From: Cardiobacteriaceae bacterium
GTDB lineage: Bacteria; Pseudomonadota; Gammaproteobacteria; Cardiobacteriales; Cardiobacteriaceae
DNA: 64,000 nucleotides
Assembly: GCA_030529365.1 (NCBI GenBank)
Contig: JAUMXB010000003.1
Span: forward strand, 1-64,000
Direction of reading: 5' to 3'
The notes beneath the pieces were generated by a model that saw only the letters and a program-made list of their open reading frames with translations, searched no databases and had not been told where the DNA came from. Shown one piece after another: positions 28,454-36,555 of this stretch; within the stretch, counting starts at the first letter, position 1, and the number at the start of each line of letters is the position of its first letter. The translations under genes and the position numbers were made by a program.

Positions 28454-29323
28454 ATGACGGCGAAGCGGATTGACGGCAAGGCATTTGCGGCAAAATTGCG
28501 GGCGGAAGTGGCGGAAAGCACGCGCGATTTTGTGCAACAACACGGCATTCAGCCCGGACTTGCCGTGGTGCTGGTTGGCAATGATCCGGCGAGCGAAGTC
28601 TATGTGCGCAACAAGGGCATCCAGGCGCATGCCGCCGGTTTTCACAGCGAGGAAATCCGCCTTTCCGCAGACAGTACGCAAGCCGAGTTGATGGCGACGA
28701 TCGAGCGCCTCAATGCCGATGCCCGCATTCATGGCATCCTTGTGCAATTGCCGCTGCCGGCGCATCTGGATAGCGATGCTGTCCTGAATGCCATTGATCC
28801 CGACAAGGATGTGGACGGTTTTCATCCGGTGAACGTCGGTCGCCTGTGGACGGGCAATCCGTTGTCGATTCCCTGCACGCCGCTTGGTTGCCTGTTGCTG
28901 CTCAAGGAAGAAGTGGACGATTTGCGCGGCAAGCAGGCGCTGGTGATCGGGCGTTCCAATATTGTGGGCAAGCCGATGGCAGCGTTGCTGCTTGCTGCCG
29001 ATGCCACGGTCAGCGTGGCGCATTCCCGCACCAAAGACCTGCCGGCGCTGTGCCGCGAAGCGGATATCGTGGTGGCTGCCGTCGGCAAGCCGGAACTGGT
29101 GAAAGGTAACTGGCTGAAAAAGGGCGCGGTCGTATTGGATGTGGGCATCAACCGCATTGCCGATGGCGATAAAACGCGTCTGGTGGGCGATGTGGATTAT
29201 GCCGATTGCGAAGCCGTGGCCGGTGCGATAACGCCGGTGCCGGGCGGCATTGGCCCGCTGACCATTGCCTGCCTGCTGAAAAATACGCTGGCCTGCGCGG
29301 AGCGTGCAGTTGCCAAAGGGTAA
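28454..29323 (+). CDS. folD: Methylenetetrahydrofolate dehydrogenase / cyclohydrolase
   Basis: 289 residues. Interconverts 5,10-methylene-, methenyl- and 10-formyl-tetrahydrofolate. Catalytic K54 is in [35 protein letters not shown] (NADP site) and [11 protein letters not shown] are diagnostic. It is monocistronic or co-transcribed with the flavodoxin gene 41 bp downstream. Confidence 0.98.
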   Translation: MTAKRIDGKAFAAKLRAEVAESTRDFVQQHGIQPGLAVVLVGNDPASEVYVRNKGIQAHAAGFHSEEIRLSADSTQAELMATIERLNADARIHGILVQLPLPAHLDSDAVLNAIDPDKDVDGFHPVNVGRLWTGNPLSIPCTPLGCLLLLKEEVDDLRGKQALVIGRSNIVGKPMAALLLAADATVSVAHSRTKDLPALCREADIVVAAVGKPELVKGNWLKKGAVVLDVGINRIADGDKTRLVGDVDYADCEAVAGAITPVPGGIGPLTIACLLKNTLACAERAVAKG

Positions 29324-29364
29324 TGGATGGCGGAAAATAGCTATTTTTTGAGCCAGGAGCACAG

Positions 29365-29895
29365 ATGAGCCAGGAAATCGGACTGTTTTATGGCAGCACT
29401 ACCGGCATGACGGAAGATGTCGCCTTCAAGATTGAAAGCATTGCCCAGGAGCAATACGGCATCACGCTGACGCCGATCAATATTATCGACCTGGATGATC
29501 CGCGCGACATGTTCCTCTACAAGCGGGTCATGCTCGGCATGCCGACCTGGAACTACGGCGAATACCAGGATGATTGGGAAATGGTGGTGGACAAGATTGC
29601 CACTGTGGATCTGCATGGTACGGTTATTGCCATGTTCGGCCTTGGCGACCAGGTCGGCTACCCCGAATATTATCTTGACGCCATGGGCATGCTGGCGGAA
29701 CAGCTGGCGGCGCAAGGCGCGACCTTCATCGGCGAGTGGCCGACGGACGGCTACAATTTCGAAAGCTCCAAGGCATTGCAGAAAAACGGCAAATTCATCG
29801 GCCTTGCGCTCGATGAAGACAGCGAACCGGAAAAAACCGACGAGCGCCTGCAAGCCTGGCTGGCGCAGGTCTTGCCGCAGTTGAGCGCGGACTGA
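29365..29895 (+). CDS. Long-chain flavodoxin
   Basis: 176 residues. The FMN phosphate loop is GSTTGMTEDVA from residue 10; MPTWNYGEYQDDWE and GLGDQVGYPEYYLDAMG bind the isoalloxazine. The insert that defines long-chain flavodoxins is present. It is a low-potential electron carrier that can replace ferredoxin. AGGAGCAC precedes the ATG and a terminator follows. Confidence 0.95.
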   Translation: MSQEIGLFYGSTTGMTEDVAFKIESIAQEQYGITLTPINIIDLDDPRDMFLYKRVMLGMPTWNYGEYQDDWEMVVDKIATVDLHGTVIAMFGLGDQVGYPEYYLDAMGMLAEQLAAQGATFIGEWPTDGYNFESSKALQKNGKFIGLALDEDSEPEKTDERLQAWLAQVLPQLSAD

Positions 29896-29934
29896 CGCAA
29901 AGTCGCCCAGCGGCTATCGCCATACAGTAGAGAT

Positions 29935-29962
29935 AAAAAACCCTCGTGATTGAGGGTTTTTT
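29935..29962 (+). terminator. Terminator of the flavodoxin gene
   Basis: Stem AAAAAACCCTC / GAGGGTTTTTT with loop GTGATT; the A and T tracts make it usable on both strands. Confidence 0.88.
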
Positions 29963-29967
29963 ATTAC

Positions 29968-30014
29968 TTTTTTCTCATGATTAAGCGCTTTTTGCGGTAA
30001 AAAATCATCATTTT
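29968..30014. repeat. Single-core AAGCGCTT element, copy 9
   Basis: One core at 29983 with arms TTTTTTCTCATGATT and GCGGTAAAAAATCATCAT: half of the usual element. It directly follows the flavodoxin terminator. Confidence 0.8.
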
Positions 30015-30125
30015 TGACCGTATCATGGAATGATAAAAACATACCATACGGTAATTATCCGCTTGCAAAGAAGCGAGGACAGCGCGGTATGATGCGGCTC
30101 TGGTTTTTTTGACAAGGACAGTTCG

Positions 30126-30509
30126 ATGTATAACCGCGAAGAAGACATGGATGAATTGCGCACCACCACCATCACCATTTATGCCCTGTATGCCGGAGCA
30201 TTGCTCACCTTTGGCATCACCTTGCTGGTTGGCGGAGTGCTGGCCTTCGTCAAGCGCGCAGATGCCAGCGGCACGCCCTATTACGGGCACATGGAATATC
30301 TTTTCCGCACGCTCATCGGCGCGGTGGCGGGCGTGGTGGCGGGGTTCGTGGTGAGCTGGGCGCTGAATGCCGTTGCCTTCTTGCAGCCTTTTGCTTTTCT
30401 GGCATGGGGCGTGTTGCTGATAGCGGGAATTTGGTATGCCTATCGTGTGGGCAAAGGATTTTACCGCTTGTGGTATGGTCAACCGGTTTCCCCTGTCAGC
30501 TGGCTGTAA
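30126..30509 (+). CDS. DUF4870-like membrane protein
   Basis: 127 residues. Three or four hydrophobic helices. TITIYALYAGALLTFGI, VKRADASGTPYYGHMEYLFRT and the later helices resemble the DUF4870/YpbE-type family of small inner-membrane proteins of unknown function. The ATG follows AAGGACAGTTCG. Confidence 0.75.
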   Translation: MYNREEDMDELRTTTITIYALYAGALLTFGITLLVGGVLAFVKRADASGTPYYGHMEYLFRTLIGAVAGVVAGFVVSWALNAVAFLQPFAFLAWGVLLIAGIWYAYRVGKGFYRLWYGQPVSPVSWL

Positions 30510-30597
30510 CCATGAATAACTGTCTTTTCGGCGAAAGCGGGCGTCATTCCCCAAGCTGCGTCGCAGGGTTTGCGCAGGAATGGATACGGAAACTGCC

Positions 30598-30945
30598 ATG
30601 CCGCTAACTCCCGTCTTGCTGAAAATGCTGATTGGCGCGCTGATGGTGCTTGCCATCCAGCTGCTCGCCAGCAGCCGCCATTATTACCTCGCCGCGCTGG
30701 CGCCATTGTTTCCCACCTTCGTTCTCTTTGCCCACTATGCCGTGGGCACGACACGCAGCCCTGCCGATTTCAAGGCCAGCGTACTCTTCGGCATGCTGGC
30801 GATGCTGCCGTATTTTGCCTATCTTGGCGGCGTATATCTGAGCATTGGCCGTCTGCCGCTGCTGTGGGGCATGCTGCTGGGGCTGGCGTTGTGGTGCGCA
30901 AGCGCCTTGGTCTTGCTTCTCTGCTGGCAACGCTGGATGGGATAA
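30598..30945 (+). CDS. GlpM-family membrane protein
   Basis: 115 residues, about four transmembrane helices. LLKMLIGALMVLAIQLLASS, LAPLFPTFVLFAHYAVG and VLFGMLAMLPYFAYL match the small GlpM family; P. aeruginosa GlpM was linked to alginate production, but the function is unclear. An alternative ATG lies at 30580. The preceding 70 bp hold a degenerate inverted repeat (GTCATTCCCCAAGC .. GCGCAGGAATGGA). Confidence 0.8.
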   Translation: MPLTPVLLKMLIGALMVLAIQLLASSRHYYLAALAPLFPTFVLFAHYAVGTTRSPADFKASVLFGMLAMLPYFAYLGGVYLSIGRLPLLWGMLLGLALWCASALVLLLCWQRWMG

Positions 30946-30978
30946 TATGGAAATTATTACCGTTTAAAGGTGCTATAA

Positions 30979-31031
30979 CAGTCTTTTTTATCGTTAAAAG
31001 CGCTTATTGGCGAGAAAAAATTACTATTTTA
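30979..31031. repeat. Single-core AAGCGCTT element, copy 10
   Basis: One core at 30998, arms TTTTTTATCGTTA and GGCGAGAAAAAATTACTATTT. It lies between convergent genes. Confidence 0.78.
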
Positions 31032-31111
31032 GAATGATTAGTAAATATTAGTATCTGGTGGATGGAAAAATACGGTTGTTTCAAGCCTGAATTTTTTTGT
31101 TGAGCTACAGG

Positions 31112-31145
31112 CAAAAAGCCGAATTGTGCGAGATTCGGCTTTTTT
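31112..31145. terminator. Bidirectional terminator
   Basis: Stem AAAAAGCCGAAT / ATTCGGCTTTTTT between convergent genes, with A and T tracts on both sides. Confidence 0.85.
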
Positions 31146-31160
31146 GTGGCAACGGGTAAA

Positions 31161-31436
31161 TCAGAATTTCTTGCCTGTTTCGCTGTTGCTTTCTTCAGCG
31201 CCTTCGGGCTGCTGTCCGGATAATCCGGCAAGGCTTGCCTTGCAGTAGGCATCCTGCTGTTCGTCGGGGATAGTGGCGGTTTGCTCTTTGACAAGTTTCA
31301 TTGCTTCTTCGGAATAATTGCCTTCCCTTTTCAGGATTTCTTCCATTTTCTGGTGATATTCAGTGCATGAAGCCGGTTCGGCAAATGCCGGAAACGCGAC
31401 GGCAAGCAAAGAAAAAAACAACAATTTTTTCATCAT
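31161..31436 (-). CDS. Small exported protein of unknown function
   Basis: 91 residues. Signal peptide MMKKLLFFSLLAVAFPAFA. The mature part is short, helical and hydrophilic, with two cysteines (one in PASCTEYH, one in DAYCKASL) that could form one disulfide. It vaguely resembles small DUF5339-type periplasmic proteins; unconfirmed. AAGGA precedes the first of two ATGs. Confidence 0.65.
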   Translation of the reverse strand: MMKKLLFFSLLAVAFPAFAEPASCTEYHQKMEEILKREGNYSEEAMKLVKEQTATIPDEQQDAYCKASLAGLSGQQPEGAEESNSETGKKF

Positions 31437-31729
31437 AAAATCCTTCGTAACGTAACAAGGCGTTCAAATTTCAATGAGGATGCATCCTAGCACGAGTGAA
31501 AATCTTCGTTGTGACAATACGCACAGACGAACAATATGGAAAAAGGCATCAGGCGGATATTTATATTTTTTGTATTGATTGGAAAGACGATTTCATTTTT
31601 TGGAATGCAATGCGCGTAATTGCGGAGGCGGTATCCTGCCTTTTTCGCAAAGATGGGGCAAGGCATGACTTCAAACTGAATAAATGTTAATATCAGCCGT
31701 CTATGATTTTTGATTATGGAGAAATCTGA

Positions 31730-32218
31730 ATGAATAAAGTACCAGACATGGAAAAACCGGCCGGAGAATCCGAAGCGTTTGATCTTACTTATCATGATGG
31801 GCATTCACGCCGTGTTTACATTACCGATGCGCAGTTTCACCTGAACAATACCACGATCATTGTTTCAAGTACGGATGAGAAGGGATTTATCCGTTCCTGC
31901 AATATTCCCTTCATTGAGGCAAGCGGGTGGAGCAAGGAAGAACTTATTGGCCAGCCGCATTATATTCTCCGTCATCCGCACATGCCGGCATCTGCCTTTC
32001 AGGATATGTGGGAAACCTTGCAGGCAGGCAAACAGTGGGTTGGGTGTGTGAAGAACTTGCGCAAGGATGGCGGTTATTATTGGGTGCGCGCAGTTGTGGA
32101 TCCCATCATCAAGGATGGCAAAATCACGGGCTACAACTCTGTTCGCCGCAAGATCGATGTTGCCACGATTCGTGAGCATGAAGCGCTTTATGCGCAAATG
32201 CGCGGCATCGAGCTGTGA
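31730..32218 (+). CDS. PAS-domain sensor protein (Aer N-terminal type)
   Basis: 162 residues, a single PAS domain (NNTTIIVSSTDEKGFIRSCN, GWSKEELIGQPHYILRHPHM, FQDMWETLQAGKQWVG, NLRKDGGYYWVRA). The sequence is of the Aer/MCP-associated PAS type, but no transmembrane, HAMP or methyl-accepting domain follows; the protein stops shortly after the PAS C-cap. It may be a stand-alone redox sensor or a truncated receptor. A terminator follows the stop. Confidence 0.85.
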   Translation: MNKVPDMEKPAGESEAFDLTYHDGHSRRVYITDAQFHLNNTTIIVSSTDEKGFIRSCNIPFIEASGWSKEELIGQPHYILRHPHMPASAFQDMWETLQAGKQWVGCVKNLRKDGGYYWVRAVVDPIIKDGKITGYNSVRRKIDVATIREHEALYAQMRGIEL

Positions 32219-32250
32219 TGTCTGTCTGACAAACAGTTTATTTTATATCC

Positions 32251-32279
32251 CGGCGAGTCTTGCAGCTCGCCGTTTTTTT
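32251..32279 (+). terminator. Terminator of the PAS gene
   Basis: Stem CGGCGAG / CTCGCCG with loop TCTTGCAG, followed by seven T residues. Confidence 0.88.
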
Positions 32280-32314
32280 GCCTGTCTTTCCTGGTGCTGT
32301 GCCGCTTTCCTTTT

Positions 32315-32526
32315 ATGGCCATTCAATCCAAAAAATCTGCAACCGCTTTTAAAAAAACGGGCGGACGAAGGCAGGCAGCCGCATTTTCATGGAAATCCGC
32401 TGGTGAGCCGAAGGTGAATTCCGGAACAGACGGCAAAAGCGCTGGGGTTTGGCAAAGCCCCCAACCTGCGTCTGCGTCGTCTGTTTACCGGAGATTTATA
32501 TGCAGGTTTTCAGGTTGAACGGCTAT
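32315..32526. mobile_element. Degenerate MITE-like element
   Basis: The ends are ATGGCCATTCAATCC and AGGTTGAACGGCTAT, imperfect inverted repeats (11 of 15). The interior shares GCAGCCGCATTTTCATGG and GGTGAGCCG with the copy at 61069-61315. No coding capacity. Confidence 0.5.
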
Positions 32527-32669
32527 ATTTGCCGGGGCGGGAGAGATTGGCGGCATTGCGGGCAAGTGTGGATTGGTGGACAGATAATGGGCGAAAGCTC
32601 CGTTATTGTTCTGTTTCCCCATGCGGCAGCCAAATTGGCTGTATAAGTAGATGTCAAAATTTCTCATAA

Positions 32670-32728
32670 TTTTACCAATATATGGGAAATATTATTGTAA
32701 TAAGCGCTTTGTGATGATAAAAAGCAAA
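32670..32728. repeat. Single-core AAGCGCTT element, copy 11
   Basis: One core at 32702. The left half (TTTTACCAATATATGGGAAAT) keeps arm-like sequence but has lost its core. Confidence 0.65.
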
Positions 32729-32802
32729 TATTTTTTCGAATTTTCTGGTTTTTTTGTCTGGCGTGCAACGCCTGTCGTGGAACGATATGGCGGGAGAGCT
32801 GA

Positions 32803-32878
32803 AAAAAACCGGACAGAAACGGATTGATAACCTGTTGAACAAATGGTTTTGTTCAACAGGCTGCCTGTCTGGTTTTTT
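32803..32878. terminator. Nested inverted repeat, probable bidirectional terminator
   Basis: The outer arms AAAAAACCGGACAG and CTGTCTGGTTTTTT (13 of 14 paired) enclose an inner perfect 13-bp stem CCTGTTGAACAAA / TTTGTTCAACAGG with a four-base loop (32831-32860). T tracts end both strands. It lies between the PAS gene and tmcA, which converge. Confidence 0.6.
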
Positions 32879-33066
32879 AGGTAGAAGCGGGTGAATATGA
32901 CTGGTTCGCGGTGCGTAATCGCACATCTGTTGCCCGTTTATTCCTTGTGGTTGCGGTGTTGTCTGGCCGTGGCTGCGATCGTTGTGCGATAACGGATGGG
33001 GATAAGGTGTGGGCGGATGTAGCCCATGCACGCGTCAGCCAATGTTGAAAGCTGCCGTCAAGCCTG

Positions 33067-34482
33067 TCATTGATGCGGGAAGGATTGCCAGCCGTACAGG
33101 CGCAGGCTGGTCGGGCGGTGTGCCTTGTCGGGCTGGCGGTAGATTTCCGCAAATCCCTGCGCTTGCCAGAATGCGGCGAGGGTGTCGTCGTGGCCGTAGC
33201 TGACGCCCAGAGGTTCTGCCACGGTTTGCCGCGCGTGGGCGATGAGGGCGTTGGCAATGCCCTGGCGGCGGCAATCGGGATGCACGGCAATGCGGCTGAT
33301 GCGCGCGAGCGGGCGGTTGTAGGCGATGTTGCGCGTGCGTTGCAGGAGTTGCTGGAGGAGGAGGCGCCCTTGCGGGCGGCGTTCACCATGCATGACGGCC
33401 TGTGCCAGGGATGCGGGGAGCGGCGTTTCGTGCAGGATGTGAAGAACGCCGGCGATGTTGTTCCCCGAACTGGCTACCAGCAGAGTTTGCTGCGGCAGAT
33501 CGAGCAGGCGTTTCAGGTCTTCCGGCGTGGTGCGGTAATGTGCCTGGTGCAGCAGGGCATAGATGCGCGCGAGCAGGGTTTCATTATGGGCAAGCGTGTG
33601 TTGGCTGACGGCGTGCACACGCCATGATGATTGCGGCTCGATCGCACAAGGCGCGGGGTTGAGCAGGAAGGCGCGCTCGAGGATTTGCTCCAGGGCATCG
33701 AAGGGGGAATGGCGCCATGAATAGTGATGGCGGTGCAACTCTGCGGCATCGCGCGCGATCAGGGCGGGCAGGGTGTGCAGCGTGAAGGTGCGGCCGTGGC
33801 CTTCGTAGCCGTCTTCGCTGCTCGCGAGCGTATAGGCGGGGTAGTGCGCGGTGAGCGCCAAGAGCTGCGCGGGCGGAATGGCGGCGGCTTCGTCGATGAT
33901 GAGGTGTGCGGCAGCAGGCAGGCGATTCAGGGCATCGTCCGGCGGCAGGAAGATGAGATGCGGATGCTTGGGGAGCAAGGTTTGCAGGCGCTCGAGATTG
34001 CTTCGGTAAGGGGTAACGACGAGGATAGGGACGTTACCAAGCCAGCGGATTTTGTCGGCAAGGCGCGTGGTTTTGCCGCGACCGCGCCGCCCGATGATGA
34101 TTTGCGGACGATGGCTGTGGTGGACGGCATCGGGCGCCGGTTGTGCGCTTTCTGTGGTGTGGCTTTGCTGGATGATGCGGCGCAGGCGGCGGTTGAAATG
34201 GTTTGCGCAGGTGAGAGGATCAGTGCCGGCATCAGCGAGGCGCAGGTGATCCGGGTCGCCCCCGGGATAGGTTTCCGGGAGGTGCAGGTGCAGGTCGTGT
34301 CCGTCGCCGAGCGTGGCAGCCAAAGCGGCAAAGGCATTGGGATAGAGACCGGTTGAAGCGTCCCAATCGAGGCGGGTGCGCGTTTGCCCGAGGTGGCGGC
34401 GATAATCCTGCAGGTTGAGGTCGCGGCCGAAGACGCCCTGCGGCGGCAGGGCATGGGGCGGGACGAGCAGCAGATGGCGCAT
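33067..34482 (-). CDS. tmcA: tRNA(Met) cytidine acetyltransferase, compact form
   Basis: 471 residues against about 670 in E. coli. Makes N4-acetylcytidine at the wobble base of elongator tRNA-Met. The helicase-like ATPase has Walker A GRRGRGKTT, then LIIDEAAAIP (Walker B) and TLASSEDGYEGHGR. The GNAT domain has RISRIAVHPDCRRQGIANAL. The N-terminal domain is short, and the C-terminal ~150 residues that contact tRNA in E. coli are absent; the protein ends soon after the GNAT fold. The ATG overlaps the stop of the upstream GNAT gene by one base. Confidence 0.88.
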   Translation of the reverse strand: MRHLLLVPPHALPPQGVFGRDLNLQDYRRHLGQTRTRLDWDASTGLYPNAFAALAATLGDGHDLHLHLPETYPGGDPDHLRLADAGTDPLTCANHFNRRLRRIIQQSHTTESAQPAPDAVHHSHRPQIIIGRRGRGKTTRLADKIRWLGNVPILVVTPYRSNLERLQTLLPKHPHLIFLPPDDALNRLPAAAHLIIDEAAAIPPAQLLALTAHYPAYTLASSEDGYEGHGRTFTLHTLPALIARDAAELHRHHYSWRHSPFDALEQILERAFLLNPAPCAIEPQSSWRVHAVSQHTLAHNETLLARIYALLHQAHYRTTPEDLKRLLDLPQQTLLVASSGNNIAGVLHILHETPLPASLAQAVMHGERRPQGRLLLQQLLQRTRNIAYNRPLARISRIAVHPDCRRQGIANALIAHARQTVAEPLGVSYGHDDTLAAFWQAQGFAEIYRQPDKAHRPTSLRLYGWQSFPHQ

Positions 34483-34949
34483 CAGAGGCGGCGGCTGAAG
34501 ATATATTGCAAACCCCTGAGGCCCATGTAGGTTTTGCCGGTATCGGCAAAGCCGCATGTGCGGTAGAGGGCGATGGCGGCGGCATTGGTATGGTGGACGC
34601 CGAGGACGATTTCGTCTGCCTGCGGGAACTCTGCGCGGGCGAAGGGCAGCAGTACGTCGGCGGCAAGCGCGGCGCGCGCGATGCCCTTGCCCTGATGCGC
34701 GGGGGCGACGGACATGGAGCGCAGGAGCAGGGCGTTGGGATTATCGCTGTAATCGGCGCGGTCGATGCCGCTGTCGAGAACGAAAAATCCTGCTGGTTCA
34801 TCGTGATAAAGAATGGTGATGCGGCGGTGCATGGCGGCATCGTCATCAAACCACAGGGACGGCAGGGCAGTAAATTGCATTTGTACGTCGTCGAGGGTGT
34901 AATCCAGTGCGGCCTGGTGGGCAGGGGTGGTAAGTTGCAATGTAATCAT
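34482..34949 (-). CDS. GNAT-family N-acetyltransferase
   Basis: 155 residues. The acetyl-CoA loop region is LLLRSMSVAPAHQGKGIARA; VLGVHHTNAAAIALYRTCGF is the C-terminal GNAT motif. The substrate is unknown. Its stop shares a base with the tmcA start (TGATG), so the two are translationally coupled. Confidence 0.85.
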   Translation of the reverse strand: MITLQLTTPAHQAALDYTLDDVQMQFTALPSLWFDDDAAMHRRITILYHDEPAGFFVLDSGIDRADYSDNPNALLLRSMSVAPAHQGKGIARAALAADVLLPFARAEFPQADEIVLGVHHTNAAAIALYRTCGFADTGKTYMGLRGLQYIFSRRL

Positions 34950-34959
34950 GTTTTGTCTT

Positions 34960-35042
34960 GAAATAGTTGTTTTTTACCATTAATAAGCGCTTATAGTGAG
35001 AAATTTTATCGCGATAAGCGCTTATGAATGAGAAAATATATC
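34960..35042. repeat. Paired AAGCGCTT element, copy 12
   Basis: Cores at 34985 and 35016, 31 bp apart. It is just upstream of the GNAT gene start and abuts the lysO stop. Confidence 0.9.
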
Positions 35043-35045
35043 ACG

Positions 35046-35951
35046 TTATCCCCAGGCAGAGAAAAATACCATGAGTACTGGCGCGAGGAGGTTGATGAGA
35101 AAGCCGAAGCTGATGGCAAGGGGAACGACGGCGATGCCGCCCGAATGCTGGATGACGGGCAAAGTGAAATCCAGACTGGTGGCGCCGCCAACGCCTACGG
35201 CAGCGCTGGCATGGCGGCGCATGAGAAGCGGTATGACCATGAGGGCGAAAAATTCGCGCAGAAGGTCATTCAGAAGGGCGACGCTGCCCCAGACGGCGCC
35301 GTAGGCTTCGTTGATGACGATGCCGGACAGTGAATACCAGCCAAAACCGGAGGCGAGGGCGAGGCCCTGTGTCCACGAGACGTCGCGGAAGCTGGCGGCA
35401 AAGACGAGGCCGCCCGCGAGCGCGGAGAAGGTGCAGAGTATCGTGGTTTCCACGCCGCGCCGGTTGATGATGACCTGGCGCAGGGGAATGCCGCTGCCGC
35501 CGAGTTGCAGGCCGACGAGGAAGATGAGGAGCATCAGGGCATAGGTGCTGGTCTTTTCCGGCGGCAGCCACGCGTTTGGCAGGAGAATGCCGGCGAGGTA
35601 GCCCATGATGAGCGCGCCAAGCTGGCCCAGGCTGCCGCGGATGCTGATGCGCGCGTGCCCTTCTTCGTGCAGCTCGCGCTGGCGTCGCCAGGGATGCAGG
35701 CGATCAAAGAGCATCAGGGCGAGCAGGTTGGCGCCGGTGGTGCAGGCAAACAGCAGGGCAACGGCAACGGCGATGGCGGCGGGATCCAGTTGGCCAACAT
35801 GGGCGAGCGACAGGCCGATGAGGCCGAGGATGACGTACACCAGCAGATTGAGCGTTTTGTCCACATGGGGCAGGAAGGCGCGCGGCAGCGGGATGAAAAA
35901 GCCGATGAAAAGCGGGGCAAGAATGGTGGCGAGGGTGAGGAGGTTTTGCAT
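35046..35951 (-). CDS. lysO: Lysine exporter LysO family protein
   Basis: 301 residues, about eight transmembrane helices. The DUF340/LysO hallmarks are GFGWYSLSG, LLNDLLREF and GVGGATSLDFTLPVIQ. E. coli LysO (YbjE) exports lysine and thialysine. AACCTC precedes the ATG only weakly. It stands alone, bounded by a paired AAGCGCTT element downstream and a repeat field upstream. Confidence 0.9.
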   Translation of the reverse strand: MQNLLTLATILAPLFIGFFIPLPRAFLPHVDKTLNLLVYVILGLIGLSLAHVGQLDPAAIAVAVALLFACTTGANLLALMLFDRLHPWRRQRELHEEGHARISIRGSLGQLGALIMGYLAGILLPNAWLPPEKTSTYALMLLIFLVGLQLGGSGIPLRQVIINRRGVETTILCTFSALAGGLVFAASFRDVSWTQGLALASGFGWYSLSGIVINEAYGAVWGSVALLNDLLREFFALMVIPLLMRRHASAAVGVGGATSLDFTLPVIQHSGGIAVVPLAISFGFLINLLAPVLMVFFSAWG

Positions 35952-36044
35952 GGTGTGGGGTTAGGGATGGGTGTTTGTTTGGATGTGGCGGGCAGCGTTC
36001 TTGCAGGGTGGAGGGAAGGTTTTTGTATGAATGGGTTTTAGTTG

Positions 36045-36399
36045 CGCGACGGTGGGTTGACACCCGCCCTGCGGGCTTATGCTTGCTGGGCACTTCGTGC
36101 CCGACGTGTGTTTGATGTCGGTCATGAATGGCCGACTTATTATCGCTGCGCGACGGTGGGTTGACACCCACCCTACGAACGGCAAATGCGTTGGGCGCTT
36201 GTGCCCGATACCTAGCTCGCGTCGGCCATGAATGGCCGATCTACGGAAAGCCTGGCATTTTCCGATGGGTGATGCAGGGACTTGCCTGCAACGCTTGTCG
36301 TGAAGCGACGGTGGGCTGAAGCCCACCCTACGAACGGATACCAAACCCGTGTTGGTGATGAGTGGCCGACCTGCCATCGCTGCGCGACGATGGTTGATA
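36045..36399. repeat. Repeat field upstream of lysO
   Basis: Holds three GTGGGTTGACACCCACCC / GTGGGCTGAAGCCCACCC hairpins (about 36048, 36153, 36309) and two double-hairpin repeats (about 36090-36140 and 36205-36245). 36226-36399 is near-identical to 60757-60930. No gene is supported between 35952 and 36555. Confidence 0.75.
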
Positions 36400-36439
36400 T
36401 CATTTCGCGGGTGGGTGTTTCGCTGCGATGTTTTGGGTA

Positions 36440-36524
36440 TATGAGAAATTTTCTCATCATTAAGCGCTTTTTGCGATAAATTTTCTCAAGATAAGCGCTT
36501 AATAATGGTAAAAAATATCTATTT
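36440..36524. repeat. Paired AAGCGCTT element, copy 13
   Basis: Cores at 36462 and 36493, 31 bp apart. Left arm GAGAAATTTTCTCATCATT, right arm ATGGTAAAAAATATCTAT. It lies about 30 bp past the ilvA stop. Confidence 0.9.
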
Positions 36525-36555
36525 TTGTCTGGTTTATGATTTTTTACTGTTCGGC

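Larger units (their letters stand above)
32527..33066. other. Gene-poor gap before tmcA
   Basis: Apart from the single-core AAGCGCTT element (32670-32728) and the nested hairpin (32803-32878), nothing coding is supported. Confidence 0.5.

Noticed and set aside
31496-31690. 64-codon plus-strand frame before the PAS gene
   Set aside because: No ribosome site, no recognisable domain, low-complexity context.
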